Of a stretch of 64,000 bases of DNA, positions 28,212 through 39,165 are shown piece after piece; positions within the stretch are counted from its first letter, which is position 1, and each line of letters starts with the position of its first letter. Under the pieces are notes generated by a model that had not been told where the DNA came from, ran no database searches, and saw only the letters and a program-made list of their open reading frames with translations. This stretch comes from Candidatus Francisella endociliophora (lineage in GTDB: Bacteria; Pseudomonadota; Gammaproteobacteria; Francisellales; Francisellaceae), in the NCBI RefSeq assembly GCF_000764555.1, contig NZ_CP009574.1, positions 1,488,001-1,552,000 of the forward strand, written 5' to 3'. Made by a program: the position numbers and the translations under genes.

Positions 28212-28226
28212 TAAGGGGAATATAAA

Positions 28227-30344
28227 GTGTCTCGTAAAACAAGTTTAGAAAAATATAGAAATATTGGTATCTGTGCCCACGTGGATGCAGGTAAAACAAC
28301 GACTACTGAACGTATCCTTTTCTATACTGGTCTTTCTCATAAGATTGGTGAAGTGCATGATGGCGCAGCTACTATGGACTGGATGGAGCAAGAGCAGGAG
28401 AGAGGTATTACAATTACTTCTGCTGCTACAACCACTTTCTGGTCTGGTATGGATCAGCAGTTCCCTGAGCATCGTATCAATATTATTGACACTCCGGGTC
28501 ACGTTGACTTCACAATTGAAGTAGAGCGTTCTCTACGTGTATTAGATGGTGCTGTAGTTGTGTTTTGTGGTTCATCTGGTGTTGAGCCTCAGTCTGAGAC
28601 TGTATGGCGTCAAGCTAACAAGTACGGTGTTCCAAGAATCGTATTTGTAAACAAAATGGATAGATCTGGCGCAGACTTCGAAAGAGTTTGTGGTCAAATC
28701 AAAACAAGGCTAAAAGCAAATGTTGTTCCTGTTCAGTTAAATATTGGTGCAGAGGAAGATTTCAAAGGTGTTGTTGATCTTATTAAGATGAAAGCAATCA
28801 TGTGGAATGAAGATGACTTTGGTCTTACTTATGATCTTGTCGATATTCCTGCAGAGCTTCAAGAAAGAGCTGAAGAGCTGCGTATGGAAATGATTGAGGC
28901 TGCTGCTGAGTCATCTGAAGAGCTTATGGAAAAGTATCTTGAAGAAGGCGAGCTTTCTGAGGCTGAAATTAAGCAAGGTCTGCGCACAAGAGTTCTTAAT
29001 AATGAGATCGTTCTCGCTTTTTGTGGATCTGCGTTTAAAAACAAGGGTGTTCAAGCTGTTCTTGATGGTGTTATTGAGTATTTACCAGCACCTAACCAGG
29101 TTGCTGCTATTAAGTGTGAAACTGAAGATGGTGAGCCAGCTTCTCGTCCGTCATCGGATAAAGAGCCGTTTGCTGCTCTTGCATTTAAGCTGGCTACAGA
29201 CCCATTTGTTGGTAACTTAACATTCATACGTGTTTACTCGGGTGTGCTTAAGTCAGGCGATGCTGTTTACAACCCAGTTAAGGGTAAAAAAGAGCGTGTG
29301 GGTCGTATTGTGCAGATGCATTCTAATAAGCGTGAAGAGATTAAAGAAGTACGTGCTGGTGATATCGCTGCATGTATTGGTCTTAAAGATGTAACTACTG
29401 GCGATACTCTTTGTGATCAGGATAATGTTGTTATTCTTGAAAGAATGGAGTTCCCTGAGCCTGTAATCTCTGTTGCTGTTGAGCCGAAAACGAAGGCTGA
29501 CCAAGAGAAAATGTCTATTGCTTTAGGTAAGTTGGCTGCGGAAGATCCATCTTTCAGAGTTAAGACTGATGAAGAGTCTGGTCAAACAATTATTTCTGGA
29601 ATGGGTGAGCTTCACTTGGATATTATTGTTGATCGTATGAAGCGTGAGTTTAAGGTAGAAGCTAATGTTGGTAATCCTCAGGTTGCTTACAGAGAGACTA
29701 TCCGTTCAACGGTTGAGCAAAACAGTAAGTTTGTTCGTCAGTCAGGTGGTCGTGGTCAGTACGGTCATGTTGTTGTTAAGTTTGAGCCGTTAGAGGTTTC
29801 TACTAATGATGCTGGCGAAGAGAAAATCTTTGAATTTGTTGATGAGATTGTTGGTGGTGTGGTGCCAAAAGAATATATTGGTTCAGTTGCTAAAGGTATT
29901 GAGGAGCAAATGACTAATGGTGTACTAGCTGGCTATCCAATGATTGGAGTTAAGGCTACTTTATTTGATGGTTCATATCATGATGTTGACTCATCTGAGA
30001 TGGCGTTCAAAATTGCTGGTTCACTAGCAATTAAAGAAGGTGCTAAAAAAGCTAATGCTTGCATACTTGAGCCAATTATGAAGGTTGAAGTTGTGACTCC
30101 AGAAGATTATCTTGGTGATGTTATGGGTGACCTTAACAGAAGAAGAGGTATCATTGAGGGTATGGATGAAAATCCAAGTGGTAGAGTAATTAATGCTTTA
30201 GTGCCGCTTTCAGAGATGTTTGGTTATGCGACTAACGTTCGTTCAATGAGCCAAGGTAGAGCGTCTTTCTCAATGCAGTTTGAGAAGTACTCTGAAGTAC
30301 CAAGCAATATTGCTGATGAAATCATCAAATCTCGTAACTCATAA
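28227..30344 (+). CDS. fusA: elongation factor G
   Basis: GTPase that drives translocation and, with Frr, ribosome recycling. The 705 residues have normal length. GTP-binding motifs are [15 protein letters not shown], the switch region [19 protein letters not shown] and NKMDRSGAD. Domain IV and V sequences ([25 protein letters not shown]) follow. The start is GTG at 28227. It is followed after 21 bases by rpsJ: the tuf gene that follows fusA in E. coli is absent. Confidence 0.98.
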   Translation: MSRKTSLEKYRNIGICAHVDAGKTTTTERILFYTGLSHKIGEVHDGAATMDWMEQEQERGITITSAATTTFWSGMDQQFPEHRINIIDTPGHVDFTIEVERSLRVLDGAVVVFCGSSGVEPQSETVWRQANKYGVPRIVFVNKMDRSGADFERVCGQIKTRLKANVVPVQLNIGAEEDFKGVVDLIKMKAIMWNEDDFGLTYDLVDIPAELQERAEELRMEMIEAAAESSEELMEKYLEEGELSEAEIKQGLRTRVLNNEIVLAFCGSAFKNKGVQAVLDGVIEYLPAPNQVAAIKCETEDGEPASRPSSDKEPFAALAFKLATDPFVGNLTFIRVYSGVLKSGDAVYNPVKGKKERVGRIVQMHSNKREEIKEVRAGDIAACIGLKDVTTGDTLCDQDNVVILERMEFPEPVISVAVEPKTKADQEKMSIALGKLAAEDPSFRVKTDEESGQTIISGMGELHLDIIVDRMKREFKVEANVGNPQVAYRETIRSTVEQNSKFVRQSGGRGQYGHVVVKFEPLEVSTNDAGEEKIFEFVDEIVGGVVPKEYIGSVAKGIEEQMTNGVLAGYPMIGVKATLFDGSYHDVDSSEMAFKIAGSLAIKEGAKKANACILEPIMKVEVVTPEDYLGDVMGDLNRRRGIIEGMDENPSGRVINALVPLSEMFGYATNVRSMSQGRASFSMQFEKYSEVPSNIADEIIKSRNS

Positions 30345-30365
30345 TTTAAAAAGGAAATAAATAAA

Positions 30366-30683
30366 ATGGCTGTGAATAATCAAAGAATTAGAATCAGATT
30401 AAAAGCCTTTGATCATAAGCTTATTGATGTTTCTACTCAAGAAATCGTTGATACTGCTAAAAAGACTGGGGCTCAAGTTAAGGGACCAATCCCTTTACCA
30501 GTACGTAAAGAGAAGTTTACAATTCTTATTTCTCCGCACGTAAACAAAAAAGCAAGAGATCAATATGAGATCAGAACTCACAAGAGATTGATCGATATTG
30601 TTGAACCTACGGATAAAACTGTAGATGCTCTTATGAAACTAGATTTAGCATCAGGTGTTGATGTTCAGATCAGTTTAAGCTAA
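30366..30683 (+). CDS. rpsJ: 30S ribosomal protein S10
   Basis: Head protein of the 30S subunit, 105 residues; in E. coli it also acts as NusE in antitermination. Conserved segments are [15 protein letters not shown] and [29 protein letters not shown] (quoted in part), with [10 protein letters not shown]. It directly follows fusA, joining the str and S10 blocks without a gap. A 104-base space with a stem-loop follows before rplC. Confidence 0.98.
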   Translation: MAVNNQRIRIRLKAFDHKLIDVSTQEIVDTAKKTGAQVKGPIPLPVRKEKFTILISPHVNKKARDQYEIRTHKRLIDIVEPTDKTVDALMKLDLASGVDVQISLS

Positions 30684-30732
30684 TATATACGTTACTTTTT
30701 TGATTTAATTCAGAAAATGTAATAAATTAGGT

Positions 30733-30758
30733 CTCTGCGGTCAATCGCAATCGCAGGG
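30733..30758 (+). promoter_or_regulatory. stem-loop between rpsJ and rplC
   Basis: CTCTGCG (30733-30739) pairs with CGCAGGG (30752-30758), seven pairs including one G-U, in an otherwise AT-rich 104-base gap. No T-run follows, so it is not a canonical terminator. It may be a regulatory or RNA-processing site of the S10 operon. Confidence 0.4.
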
Positions 30759-30787
30759 TTAATATAATAATAATAGAGGATTAAATA

Positions 30788-31420
30788 ATGTCTTTAGGAT
30801 TAGTTGGTCGCAAATGTGGTATGACTCGTATTTTTACTGAAGATGGTGTTTCTATTCCTGTAACAGTAGTTCAAGTTGAGCCTAATAAGGTTACTCAAGT
30901 TAAAACTGCTGAAACGGATGGTTATAATGCTGTTCAAGTAACTACTGGTTTGAAAAAGCGTTCAAATGTAAATAGACCTGCAGCTGGTCACTTTGCTAAG
31001 GCAGGTGTTGAACCGGGTAGAGGTTTATGGGAGTTTGCTATTGATAATGCTAGCGAATATGAAGTGGGTTCATCTATCGAGCCTACTATATTTGAAGCAG
31101 GTCAAAAAGTAGACGTAAGGGGTGTATCTAAAGGTAAAGGCTTCCAAGGTGGTGTGAAGCGTCATAACTTTAGCACTCAAGATGCTACTCATGGTAACTC
31201 ACTTTCTCACAGAGCTCATGGTTCGACAGGTCAAAACCAGTCTCCAGGTAGAGTCTTTAAAAACAAAAAGATGGCTGGACATATGGGTAATGAAAACGTT
31301 ACTGTTCAATCTTTAGAAGTTGTGAGAGTTGACGCGGAAAATGGTTTATTGCTTTTAAAGGGTGGTATTCCAGGTTCAGTTGGTGGCGATATTGTTGTTA
31401 CTCCAGCTGTAAAAAGTTAG
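30788..31420 (+). CDS. rplC: 50S ribosomal protein L3
   Basis: Early-assembly 23S rRNA-binding protein near the peptidyl transferase centre, 210 residues. The start [18 protein letters not shown] and the conserved core [17 protein letters not shown] with [20 protein letters not shown] are diagnostic. The central extension reaches toward the active site. It opens the main S10 block after the stem-loop at 30733. Confidence 0.98.
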   Translation: MSLGLVGRKCGMTRIFTEDGVSIPVTVVQVEPNKVTQVKTAETDGYNAVQVTTGLKKRSNVNRPAAGHFAKAGVEPGRGLWEFAIDNASEYEVGSSIEPTIFEAGQKVDVRGVSKGKGFQGGVKRHNFSTQDATHGNSLSHRAHGSTGQNQSPGRVFKNKKMAGHMGNENVTVQSLEVVRVDAENGLLLLKGGIPGSVGGDIVVTPAVKS

Positions 31421-31450
31421 TAGATAAGTAAATATACCGGAGAGTTTGTT

Positions 31451-32074
31451 GTGGACTTAAATATAAAATCTATGGCTGGTGCAGAAGCTGGTGTAGTAGG
31501 TGTTGCAGATAGTGTTTTTGCAACTGACTATAACGAGGCGCTAATTCACCAGGTTGTTGTTGCCTATATGGCAGGCGCTCGTCAAGGTACTAAAGCTCAA
31601 AAAACTAGATCAGAAGTGTCTGGTGGTGGAGCTAAGCCTTGGAGACAAAAAGGTACAGGTAGAGCAAGAGCGGGTACTATCCGTTCACCAATCTTTAGAA
31701 AGGGTGGTGTTACATTTGCTGCTAAGCCTAAAAGTTATAAGCAAAAAGTTAATCGTAAAATGTACTCAAGTGCTGTCAAGTCAATCTTATCAGAGCTAGT
31801 TAGATCTGAGAGAATGTCTATAGTTAAAGAATTAAAACTAGAAACTCCTAAAACAAAGGATTTCAAAAAAGTGGTAGATTCTTTAAATGTTAAAGATGTG
31901 CTTTTTGTTGTTGGTACAGAAGAATTTGGTGAGAACTTATACTTATCTTCTAGAAACCTTAAGAATGTGGCAGTATGTGATGCTGTTGAGATTAATCCAG
32001 TTTCTTTGATGTGCTTTGAAAATGTTGTTTTCACTGAGAAAGCTATAAAAGAAGTGGAGGAGAGACTAGTATGA
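31451..32074 (+). CDS. rplD: 50S ribosomal protein L4
   Basis: Lines the nascent-peptide exit tunnel, 207 residues. The tunnel loop is visible as [19 protein letters not shown] followed by FRKGGVTF. In E. coli L4 autoregulates the S10 operon through the leader; a comparable leader was not established here. The start is GTG at 31451. Its stop overlaps the rplW start (ATGA at 32071), so the two are translationally coupled. Confidence 0.97.
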   Translation: MDLNIKSMAGAEAGVVGVADSVFATDYNEALIHQVVVAYMAGARQGTKAQKTRSEVSGGGAKPWRQKGTGRARAGTIRSPIFRKGGVTFAAKPKSYKQKVNRKMYSSAVKSILSELVRSERMSIVKELKLETPKTKDFKKVVDSLNVKDVLFVVGTEEFGENLYLSSRNLKNVAVCDAVEINPVSLMCFENVVFTEKAIKEVEERLV

Positions 32075-32370
32075 TATCTCAAGAAAAATTATTAAAAACT
32101 GTTATAAGACCTCATGTTTCTGATAAAACTTATGGTCTTTCAGATGCTAACTCAACAATTGTATTTGAAGTAGCTAGATTTGCTAATAAGCAAGATGTGA
32201 AAAATGCAGTTGAGCAGTTGTTTGAAGTTAAGGTTGAGTCAGTGAATATCCTTAATGTTAAGGGTAAGGCGCGTAGATTTGGTCGTGTTGAAGGCAGGAC
32301 AAAAGCTTGGAAAAAGGCTTATGTGAAGCTTGCTGAAGGGCATGATATCAATTTTGTTGGTGCAGAGTAA
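32071..32370 (+). CDS. rplW: 50S ribosomal protein L23
   Basis: Sits at the tunnel exit, where trigger factor and SRP dock; 99 residues. The conserved pattern is [15 protein letters not shown] near the start, then [20 protein letters not shown], with [20 protein letters not shown] in the extended loop. Overlaps rplD by four bases. Confidence 0.97.
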   Translation: MISQEKLLKTVIRPHVSDKTYGLSDANSTIVFEVARFANKQDVKNAVEQLFEVKVESVNILNVKGKARRFGRVEGRTKAWKKAYVKLAEGHDINFVGAE

Positions 32371-32390
32371 TTTAAAGAAGGTTTATAATC

Positions 32391-33215
32391 ATGATTGAAA
32401 TAAAAAAAGCTAAACCTACTTCACCTGGCCGTCGCCACGTAGTGAGCGTAAAGAATACAGAATTACATACAGGTAAGCCATTCAAAGGTTTGGTAGAAGT
32501 TAAAAAGAATAAAGCTGGTAGAAATAATACTGGTAGAATCACTGTTCGTCATCAAGGTGGCGGACATAAGCAACATTACCGTGTTGTAGATTTTAAAAGA
32601 AACAAGGATGATATTACTGCTAAGGTTGAGAGAATCGAGTACGATCCTAACCGTAGTGCAAATATTGCTTTAGTCCTTTATGCTGATGGTGAAAGAAGAT
32701 ACATCATCGCTCCTAAAGGTCTTAAGAAAGATATGTCTGTTGTTTCTGGTGAAAAAGTAGATGTTGCTGTTGGTAACTGTATGCCGCTTAGAAATATACC
32801 TCTAGGTACAGTTATTCACAATATCGAAATGAAGCCAAAGAAAGGTGCACAAATGATCAGAAGTGCTGGTACTTTCGCTCAGTTGGTTGGTAAGGATAAT
32901 GCTTATGCAATTATTCGTCTAAGATCAGGTGAGATGAGAAGAGTGCTTTTAGATTGTAGAGCAGTTATTGGTGTGGTATCTAATTCTGAGCACAACTTAA
33001 AATCTTTAGGTAAGGCTGGTGCGAAGCGCTGGAGAGGTGTAAGACCTACTGTTAGAGGTGTTGCAATGAACCCAGTAGATCACCCACATGGTGGTGGTGA
33101 AGGCCGTACTTCAGGTGGTAGACATCCTGTGTCTCCATGGGGTATGCCTACTAAAGGCTATAAGACGCGTAAAAATAAGCGTTCTAATAAGTTGATTGTT
33201 CAAAAACGTAAGTAA
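32391..33215 (+). CDS. rplB: 50S ribosomal protein L2
   Basis: Universally conserved 23S rRNA protein needed for subunit joining and peptidyl transferase integrity, 274 residues. Diagnostic segments are [33 protein letters not shown] and the C-terminal [18 protein letters not shown], whose His is essential in E. coli. The C-terminal tail is Lys/Arg-rich ([16 protein letters not shown]). Confidence 0.98.
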   Translation: MIEIKKAKPTSPGRRHVVSVKNTELHTGKPFKGLVEVKKNKAGRNNTGRITVRHQGGGHKQHYRVVDFKRNKDDITAKVERIEYDPNRSANIALVLYADGERRYIIAPKGLKKDMSVVSGEKVDVAVGNCMPLRNIPLGTVIHNIEMKPKKGAQMIRSAGTFAQLVGKDNAYAIIRLRSGEMRRVLLDCRAVIGVVSNSEHNLKSLGKAGAKRWRGVRPTVRGVAMNPVDHPHGGGEGRTSGGRHPVSPWGMPTKGYKTRKNKRSNKLIVQKRK

Positions 33216-33229
33216 TTAGGGAGAAGGTT

Positions 33230-33508
33230 GTGCCTCGTTCATTAAAAAAAGGACCTTTTGTAGATCATCATCTTTTAAAGAAGGTTTTTGAAGCGCAAGA
33301 AAATAATTCTAAAAAGCCAATCAAAACATGGTCAAGAAGATCATTGATTGTGCCGGATATGATAGGTTTAACTATAGCTGTACATAACGGTCAGCAGCAC
33401 GTGCCAGTTCTTATGACTGAAGAAATGGTTGGCCATAAATTAGGTGAGTTTGCGATTACTCGTAACTACCGTGGTCACGCAGCTGATAAAAAAGCTAAGA
33501 AGAAATAG
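33230..33508 (+). CDS. rpsS: 30S ribosomal protein S19
   Basis: 30S head protein that forms a heterodimer with S13, 92 residues. The start [18 protein letters not shown] and [20 protein letters not shown] are diagnostic. The start codon is GTG at 33230, preceded by GGGAGAAGG. It follows rplB by 14 bases. Confidence 0.98.
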   Translation: MPRSLKKGPFVDHHLLKKVFEAQENNSKKPIKTWSRRSLIVPDMIGLTIAVHNGQQHVPVLMTEEMVGHKLGEFAITRNYRGHAADKKAKKK

Positions 33509-33522
33509 TTGGGGTTAGATAC

Positions 33523-33858
33523 ATGGAAGTACAAGCTAAATTAAAATTCGCAAGAATCTCAGCTCAAAAATGTAGATTGGTTGCTGATCAAATCAGGGGT
33601 TTACCTGTAGAGCAAGCTATTAATCTTTTGACTTTTAGTAACAAAAAAGCAGCAGTGCTAATCAAGGATGTTTTAAATTCTGCGGTAGCTAATGCTGAGC
33701 ATAATGATGGTATGGATGTTGATTCACTATTCGTTTCAACTGTATTCGTTGACGAAGGCCCTACTATGAAGCGTTTTGAAGCTAGAGCGAAAGGTCGTGG
33801 TAATCGTATTTTAAAGAGAACTTCACATATCACTGTGAAAGTTGCTGAGAAAAACTAA
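33523..33858 (+). CDS. rplV: 50S ribosomal protein L22
   Basis: Its long beta hairpin lines the exit tunnel beside L4, 111 residues. [20 protein letters not shown] at the start and the hairpin [20 protein letters not shown] are both intact, with no deletion of the kind that gives macrolide resistance. Confidence 0.97.
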   Translation: MEVQAKLKFARISAQKCRLVADQIRGLPVEQAINLLTFSNKKAAVLIKDVLNSAVANAEHNDGMDVDSLFVSTVFVDEGPTMKRFEARAKGRGNRILKRTSHITVKVAEKN

Positions 33859-33872
33859 GAGGTGTAGTAAAA

Positions 33873-34544
33873 ATGGGTCAAAAAGTACATCCTAATGGGA
33901 TTCGTTTAGGTATCGTAAAAGAGCATAACTCAACTTGGTATGCTGACTCTTCTGACTACGCTACTAAGCTTAATGAAGATATTAAGGTTAGAGAGTTTTT
34001 GCATAAAAAACTTGCGTCAGCAGCAGTTAGTAAAATTCAAATCGAAAGACCTGCTCAAAATGCTAAGATTACAATTCATACAGCTAGACCTGGTATTGTG
34101 ATTGGTAAAAAAGGTGAAGATGTTGAAAAGCTTCGTAATGAAGTTAATAAGTTGATGGGTATTCCTGTTCAAATAAACATTGAAGAAGTTCGTAAGCCTG
34201 AAATAGATGCTAAGCTAGTAGCTGACAGCGTTGCTCAACAATTAGAAAAAAGAGTAATGTTTAGAAGAGCTATGAAAAAAGCTATGCAAGGAGCTATGAA
34301 ATCTGGAGCTAAAGGTATTAAGATCATGGTTAGTGGTCGTTTAGGTGGTGCAGAGATCGCTCGTTCTGAATGGGCTAGAGATGGTAGAGTGCCTCTACAA
34401 ACTTTTAGAGCAGATGTTGATTACTCTACAGCTCAAGCTTTAACAACTTATGGTATTATCGGTGTTAAGGTTTGGATTTATAAGGGTGAAATTCTTCCTG
34501 GTCAAATGGATCAGAAGAACAATAATAAAAAAGGAGCTAGATAA
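33873..34544 (+). CDS. rpsC: 30S ribosomal protein S3
   Basis: Forms part of the mRNA entry pore, 223 residues. The start [15 protein letters not shown], the KH-domain [15 protein letters not shown], and the C-terminal [19 protein letters not shown] are diagnostic. Its stop overlaps the rplP start codon (TAATG), suggesting coupled translation. Confidence 0.98.
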   Translation: MGQKVHPNGIRLGIVKEHNSTWYADSSDYATKLNEDIKVREFLHKKLASAAVSKIQIERPAQNAKITIHTARPGIVIGKKGEDVEKLRNEVNKLMGIPVQINIEEVRKPEIDAKLVADSVAQQLEKRVMFRRAMKKAMQGAMKSGAKGIKIMVSGRLGGAEIARSEWARDGRVPLQTFRADVDYSTAQALTTYGIIGVKVWIYKGEILPGQMDQKNNNKKGAR

Positions 34545-34957
34545 TGCTACAGCCTAAGCGTACAAAGTTTCGTAAACAGCAGAAGATGCGTAATAGAGGC
34601 TTGGCTCACAGAGGTAATAAAGTAAGCTTTGGTGAGTTTGGTCTTCAAGCAACATCTAGAGGTAGAATCACTGCTAGACAGATTGAGGCAGGAAGAAGAG
34701 CTATTACTCGTCACGTTAAGCGTGGTGGTAAAGTTTGGATTAGAATTTTCCCAGATAAGCCGATCACTCAGAAGCCTCTTGAAGTTCGTATGGGTAAAGG
34801 TAAAGGTTCGGTTGAATATTGGGTTGCTCAAATTCAGCCAGGACGTGTACTATATGAAATTACTGGTGTAAAAGAAGAATTAGCGCGTGAAGCTTTTGCA
34901 AGAGCAGCAGCTAAAATGCCAGTGCAGACAACTTTTGTTGAAAAGCAGGTGATGTAA
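34544..34957 (+). CDS. rplP: 50S ribosomal protein L16
   Basis: Late-assembly protein that positions A-site tRNA, 137 residues. [19 protein letters not shown] and the [20 protein letters not shown] block are diagnostic, as is [14 protein letters not shown]. It overlaps both neighbours by one base (TAATG junctions at each end). Confidence 0.98.
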   Translation: MLQPKRTKFRKQQKMRNRGLAHRGNKVSFGEFGLQATSRGRITARQIEAGRRAITRHVKRGGKVWIRIFPDKPITQKPLEVRMGKGKGSVEYWVAQIQPGRVLYEITGVKEELAREAFARAAAKMPVQTTFVEKQVM

Positions 34958-35157
34958 TGAAAAGAAAAGATACTTTAAAAGATTATAGAGGTAAAAGTAT
35001 TGACCAACTGCAAGAAGCGAAAATTGAGTTATTGCAACAATTATTTTCTCTTCGTATGCAAAAAGGTACAGGGCAATTAAAAAAGAATCACTTATTTAAA
35101 AGTGCTAAAAGAGATATTGCTCGTATAAATACAATAATATCAGAAAAGAATAAATAG
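34957..35157 (+). CDS. rpmC: 50S ribosomal protein L29
   Basis: A small two-helix protein at the tunnel exit, 66 residues. Typical segments are [20 protein letters not shown] and [14 protein letters not shown]. It overlaps rplP by one base and is followed by rpsQ after 11 bases. Confidence 0.95.
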   Translation: MKRKDTLKDYRGKSIDQLQEAKIELLQQLFSLRMQKGTGQLKKNHLFKSAKRDIARINTIISEKNK

Positions 35158-35168
35158 GTGCCTGGAAG

Positions 35169-35420
35169 ATGAGCGATAAAATTAGATTGTTAGAAGGTAA
35201 AGTTTCTAGCGTTGCTATGGATAAAACTGTAGTAGTAAGAGCTGAAAGATACGTTAAGCACCCTTTATATGGTAAGTTCGTGAAAAAAACAACGAAGTAT
35301 TATGTTCATGATGAAAATAATGAATGTAAAGCAGGTGATGTTATCAAGTTCAAAGAAACTAAGCCGTATTCAAAAACTAAGAAGTGGTGTTTAGTAGATA
35401 TTATCCATAGAGAAAAATAA
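35169..35420 (+). CDS. rpsQ: 30S ribosomal protein S17
   Basis: Primary 16S rRNA binder, OB fold, 83 residues. [20 protein letters not shown] and [19 protein letters not shown], with the ending [10 protein letters not shown], are diagnostic. Last gene of the S10 portion, followed by a 91-base gap with a stem-loop. Confidence 0.97.
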   Translation: MSDKIRLLEGKVSSVAMDKTVVVRAERYVKHPLYGKFVKKTTKYYVHDENNECKAGDVIKFKETKPYSKTKKWCLVDIIHREK

Positions 35421-35458
35421 TAAATTTGATTTTATTTTTGTTTATTGGTATATTTATC

Positions 35459-35491
35459 GGACTGCAAAATTGCACAGCAGTCTTATATAAT
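35459..35491 (+). promoter_or_regulatory. stem-loop and possible -10 element before rplN
   Basis: GACTGC (35460-35465) pairs with GCAGTC (35477-35482) around an 11-base loop, followed immediately by a TATAAT (35486-35491). This marks the S10/spc boundary. I found no convincing -35 element, and no T-run that would make it a terminator. Confidence 0.4.
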
Positions 35492-35511
35492 AATAAATAA
35501 GGGTTATTTGT

Positions 35512-35880
35512 ATGATTCAAATGCAAACAGAACTCCAAGTTGCTGACAACAGTGGCGCTAAGAGAGTTGAGTGTATAAAGGTTTTGGGTGGCTCTCATCG
35601 CAGATACGCATCTATTGGTGATGTAATTAAAGTAACTGTGAAAGAAGCTGCGCCAAGAGGTAAAGCTAAGAAAGGATCTGTATATAATGCTGTAGTTGTG
35701 AGAACAGCTAAAGGTGTGCGCAGAAGAGATGGTTCTAAGGTTCGTTTTGATGGCAATGCTGCCGTGCTTCTAAATGCTAACGGACAGCCAATGGGAACTC
35801 GTATCTTTGGCCCTGTTACAAGGGAACTTCGTACTGAGAAGTTTATGAAGATCGTATCTTTAGCACCAGAAGTATTATAG
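35512..35880 (+). CDS. rplN: 50S ribosomal protein L14
   Basis: Forms intersubunit bridges with 16S rRNA, 122 residues. [20 protein letters not shown] is the hallmark start; [20 protein letters not shown] and FGPVTRELR also fit. First gene of the spc portion. Confidence 0.98.
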   Translation: MIQMQTELQVADNSGAKRVECIKVLGGSHRRYASIGDVIKVTVKEAAPRGKAKKGSVYNAVVVRTAKGVRRRDGSKVRFDGNAAVLLNANGQPMGTRIFGPVTRELRTEKFMKIVSLAPEVL

Positions 35881-35901
35881 TTATTTATTGAGGTGTAAGT
35901 A

Positions 35902-36219
35902 ATGAATAGATTAAAAAAAGGTGATGATGTAATAGTTATCGCTGGTAAAGATAAAGGTCGCAGAGGTGTAGTTAAGTCTTTCGCTAATGGTGGATCTTTA
36001 GTTTTAGTGGAAGGCATTAATGTTGTTAAAAAACATGTTAAGCCTAATCCAAATAGAGGTGTTGAAGGCGGAGTTGTTGAAAAAGAGCTTCCTGTAGATG
36101 CGTCTAACGTTGCTATCTTTAACCCAGCTACTGAAAAAGCTGATAGAGTGGGTTATAAGTTTGTTGATGAGAAAAAGGTTCGCTACTTCAAATCTAATGG
36201 CGAGCTTGTAGACTTATAG
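35902..36219 (+). CDS. rplX: 50S ribosomal protein L24
   Basis: Assembly initiator of the 50S subunit with a KOW domain, 105 residues. [20 protein letters not shown] is the KOW signature, followed by [18 protein letters not shown]. Confidence 0.97.
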   Translation: MNRLKKGDDVIVIAGKDKGRRGVVKSFANGGSLVLVEGINVVKKHVKPNPNRGVEGGVVEKELPVDASNVAIFNPATEKADRVGYKFVDEKKVRYFKSNGELVDL

Positions 36220-36230
36220 GACTAAGTTTT

Positions 36231-36770
36231 ATGGCAAGATTAAAGGAACATTATCAAAAAGAGCTTGTTGCTAAATTAAAAGACGAGCTTAAATTAGATA
36301 ATATTATGGAAGTACCTGCTATTGAGAAGATTACTCTTAATATGGGTGTTGGTGATGCTGCAAAAGATAAAAAGATTATGACTTTTGCATTAAATGATTT
36401 GACTGCAGTTGCTGGTCAAAAGCCAGTTGTTACTAAGTCTAAAAAATCTATCGCTGGTTTTAAAATCCGTGATGGTTGGCCTATAGGCGCTAAAGTTACG
36501 TTACGTGGCGAGCGTATGTATGAGTTTTTAGACAGATTGATAACAATTGCTATCCCTAGAATCAGAGATTTTAGGGGGTTAAGCGCTAAATCTTTTGATG
36601 GTAGAGGTAATTATAGCTTAGGAATGAGAGAACAAATTTCTTTCCCTGAGATTGATTATGATAAGATTGACTCTATCAGAGGTTTAGATATTTCGATAAC
36701 TACTACAGCTAAGAATGATGACCAAGGAAGAGCTTTGCTTAAAGCGTTTGGTTTTCCTTTTAAGTCTTAA
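36231..36770 (+). CDS. rplE: 50S ribosomal protein L5
   Basis: Part of the 5S rRNA particle contacting P-site tRNA, 179 residues. Diagnostic segments are [35 protein letters not shown], and [20 protein letters not shown]. It follows rplX by 11 bases. In E. coli the S8 repressor site lies at the start of this gene; I could not confirm one here. Confidence 0.98.
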   Translation: MARLKEHYQKELVAKLKDELKLDNIMEVPAIEKITLNMGVGDAAKDKKIMTFALNDLTAVAGQKPVVTKSKKSIAGFKIRDGWPIGAKVTLRGERMYEFLDRLITIAIPRIRDFRGLSAKSFDGRGNYSLGMREQISFPEIDYDKIDSIRGLDISITTTAKNDDQGRALLKAFGFPFKS

Positions 36771-36789
36771 TTATAGGTTGGGGTTTTAA

Positions 36790-37095
36790 ATGGCAAAAAA
36801 AGCAATGGTTCAGAGAGAATTAAAAAGAGAAAAACTAGTAGCTAAATATGCTCAAAAAAGAGCTGAGCTTAAAGCTATTATTCTTGATGTGAATTCTACT
36901 GAAGAACAAAAATGGGAAGCTCAAATTAAACTGCAAAAGCTACCAGTAAACTCGTCTGCATCTCGTGTGCAAAGAAGATGTAAGGTTACAGGTAGACCAC
37001 ATGCTGTATACAGAAAGTTCGGTCTATGCCGTAATAAGCTTAGAGAGTATGCAATGGCAGGTGATGTTCCTGGTTTGAAAAAAGCTAGTTGGTAA
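36790..37095 (+). CDS. rpsN: 30S ribosomal protein S14
   Basis: The long, zinc-free form of S14 (101 residues, as in E. coli): instead of the CxxC pairs of the short form it has [37 protein letters not shown] begins the N-terminal extension typical of this form. Confidence 0.97.
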   Translation: MAKKAMVQRELKREKLVAKYAQKRAELKAIILDVNSTEEQKWEAQIKLQKLPVNSSASRVQRRCKVTGRPHAVYRKFGLCRNKLREYAMAGDVPGLKKASW

Positions 37096-37111
37096 TAAGG
37101 AATTTTAAGTT

Positions 37112-37510
37112 ATGAGTATGCAAGATCCAATCGCGGATATGTTTACAAGAATCAGAAATGGTCTTTCTGCTGAGAAAGAAGCTGTTTCTGTGCCATTTTC
37201 AAAAATGAAGATGGAAGTTGCGAACTTTTTAGTTAAAGAAGGTTATGTTAAAGGTTGTTCAAAAGGTACAACTGTAGCTGGTCATCCTTCTATAGAAATT
37301 GAGCTTAAGTATCACGCTGGTACTCCAGTGATCGAAATGATCAAAAGAGTTTCTAGACCAAGTTTGAGAATCTATAAGTCTCACGAAGAACTACCTAAAG
37401 TATACGGTGGTTTTGGTGTTGCTATTATCTCTACATCAAAAGGTTTAGTCAGCGATAGACAAGCAAGAGCTCTTGGTGTTGGTGGCGAAATAGTTGGCTA
37501 CGTAGCTTAA
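37112..37510 (+). CDS. rpsH: 30S ribosomal protein S8
   Basis: Primary 16S rRNA binder and known repressor of the spc operon in E. coli, 132 residues. [37 protein letters not shown] and the C-terminal [20 protein letters not shown] are diagnostic. Confidence 0.98.
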   Translation: MSMQDPIADMFTRIRNGLSAEKEAVSVPFSKMKMEVANFLVKEGYVKGCSKGTTVAGHPSIEIELKYHAGTPVIEMIKRVSRPSLRIYKSHEELPKVYGGFGVAIISTSKGLVSDRQARALGVGGEIVGYVA

Positions 37511-37528
37511 GTTAGCAAGGAGATTGAT

Positions 37529-38065
37529 ATGTCAAGAATAGGTAAGAAACCTGTTGCTATCCCAAGCGGTGTTACAATTAGTGTTGCTGCTGGCAACGTG
37601 GTAGAAGTTAAAGGCGCTAAGGCTACTTTAAATAAAACTTTCTCTACTGATGTGACTTTTAATGTTGCTGATAGTGAAGCAACAGTTACACCAAATAACA
37701 ATAGTAAAAATGCAATTGCTCAATCTGGAACGGCTAGAGCAATTTTAAATAATATGGTTGAAGGTGTTAGCAAAGGTTTTGAAAGAAAACTAAAAATTAT
37801 TGGTGTTGGTTATCGTGCTAAAGCACAAGGTAGCGATTTAAACCTTACTTTAGGTTTCTCTCACCCTGTAGTATATAAATTACCACAAGGTATAACAGCA
37901 GAAACTCCAGCTCCTACTGAGATTGTTCTTAAAGGTGCTGATAAAGAGCTTTTAGGTAAAGTAGCTTCAGAAATTAGAGACTACAGAAAACCAGAACCTT
38001 ATAAAGGTAAAGGTGTTCGTTATGAAGACGAATATGTAGCTAAGAAAGAAGCTAAGAAGAAGTAG
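37529..38065 (+). CDS. rplF: 50S ribosomal protein L6
   Basis: Two-domain protein near the factor-binding site, 178 residues. [16 protein letters not shown] begins the protein, with [20 protein letters not shown] in the middle and [16 protein letters not shown] near the end. Confidence 0.98.
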   Translation: MSRIGKKPVAIPSGVTISVAAGNVVEVKGAKATLNKTFSTDVTFNVADSEATVTPNNNSKNAIAQSGTARAILNNMVEGVSKGFERKLKIIGVGYRAKAQGSDLNLTLGFSHPVVYKLPQGITAETPAPTEIVLKGADKELLGKVASEIRDYRKPEPYKGKGVRYEDEYVAKKEAKKK

Positions 38066-38085
38066 TTATAAAGGATAGTATTATT

Positions 38086-38439
38086 ATGGATAAAAAAACT
38101 GCTCGTTTAAATCGTAGTAAGCGTACTAGAATCAAGTTAAGAGAACTTGGTCATACTAGACTTTGTGTTTATAGAACACCTAGACATGTATATGCTCAAG
38201 TAATTTCTGGTGATGGTTCTACTGTGATAGCTGCTGCGTCTACTGTAGAGAAAGATGTTAAAGCGAAATGTAAATACACTGGTAATGTTGCATCTGCTGC
38301 AATCGTTGGTGAAATGATTGCTACTAGATGTAAAGAAAAAGGTATCGAGCAAGTTGCTTTTGATAGATCTGGATATAGATATCATGGACGTGTTAAAGCT
38401 TTAGCAGAAGCTGCTAGAGAGCATGGTCTACAGTTTTAA
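38086..38439 (+). CDS. rplR: 50S ribosomal protein L18
   Basis: 5S rRNA-binding protein, 117 residues. The basic N-terminus ([18 protein letters not shown]), [16 protein letters not shown] and the ending [20 protein letters not shown] are diagnostic. Confidence 0.97.
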   Translation: MDKKTARLNRSKRTRIKLRELGHTRLCVYRTPRHVYAQVISGDGSTVIAAASTVEKDVKAKCKYTGNVASAAIVGEMIATRCKEKGIEQVAFDRSGYRYHGRVKALAEAAREHGLQF

Positions 38440-38466
38440 TAAATAAAATATGGATGATTATTCATT

Positions 38467-38967
38467 ATGTCTAATGAAGTAAAAAAGAACGAAGAGCTGA
38501 TTGAAAAGTTAGTTAGTGTTAAAAGACACTCTAAGACAGTAAAAGGTGGTAGAATCATGAGCTTTGCCGCGCTAACTGTTGTAGGTGACGGTAAAGGCAA
38601 AATTGGAATAGGCAGAGGTAAATCAAGAGAAGTGCCTGTTGCTATCCAAAAAGCTATGGAAAACGCTAAAAAGAACATGGTATCAGTAAACTTAAATAAC
38701 GATACGCTATGGTATGCTACTATGTCTAACCATGGTGCATCTAAAGTGTTTATGCAACCTGCATCTGCTGGTACAGGTATTATTGCTGGTGGTGCTATGC
38801 GTTCTGTTTTTGAAGCAGTTGGTGTACACAACGTTTTAGCAAAAACATATGGCTCAACTAATCCTGTTAACGTTGTAAGAGCAACAATCGCAGGTCTAGC
38901 AAAAATTAAATCACCAGAACAGATCGCTGATAAAAGAGGTCTTTCTGTTGAAGAGATTCAGGGGTAA
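38467..38967 (+). CDS. rpsE: 30S ribosomal protein S5
   Basis: Located at the mRNA entry site and important for fidelity, 166 residues. [20 protein letters not shown] and [20 protein letters not shown] are the hallmark double-stranded RNA-binding segment; the spectinomycin-site loop (KTVKGGR) looks wild type. Confidence 0.98.
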   Translation: MSNEVKKNEELIEKLVSVKRHSKTVKGGRIMSFAALTVVGDGKGKIGIGRGKSREVPVAIQKAMENAKKNMVSVNLNNDTLWYATMSNHGASKVFMQPASAGTGIIAGGAMRSVFEAVGVHNVLAKTYGSTNPVNVVRATIAGLAKIKSPEQIADKRGLSVEEIQG

Positions 38968-38973
38968 TTAAAA

Positions 38974-39159
38974 ATGACTCAAGCTAAAACATTTAAAGTT
39001 ACTTTAGTAAAAAGCCTGATTGGTCGTAAGCAAAACCATATAGCATCTGCTAGAGGTTTAGGTCTTAGAAAAATCAACCACACAGTTGAAGTATTAGATA
39101 CTCCAGAAAATCGTGGTATGGCTAATAAAATATATTATATGGTTAAGATAGAGGGGTAG
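38974..39159 (+). CDS. rpmD: 50S ribosomal protein L30
   Basis: Small 50S protein of 61 residues. [20 protein letters not shown] and [20 protein letters not shown] are diagnostic. It starts six bases after rpsE and ends six before rplO. Confidence 0.96.
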   Translation: MTQAKTFKVTLVKSLIGRKQNHIASARGLGLRKINHTVEVLDTPENRGMANKIYYMVKIEG

Positions 39160-39165
39160 TATAAA

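Noticed and set aside
28264-29220. Alternative-frame ORFs within fusA
   Set aside because: They overlap an intact essential gene and have low-complexity composition typical of frame shadows.
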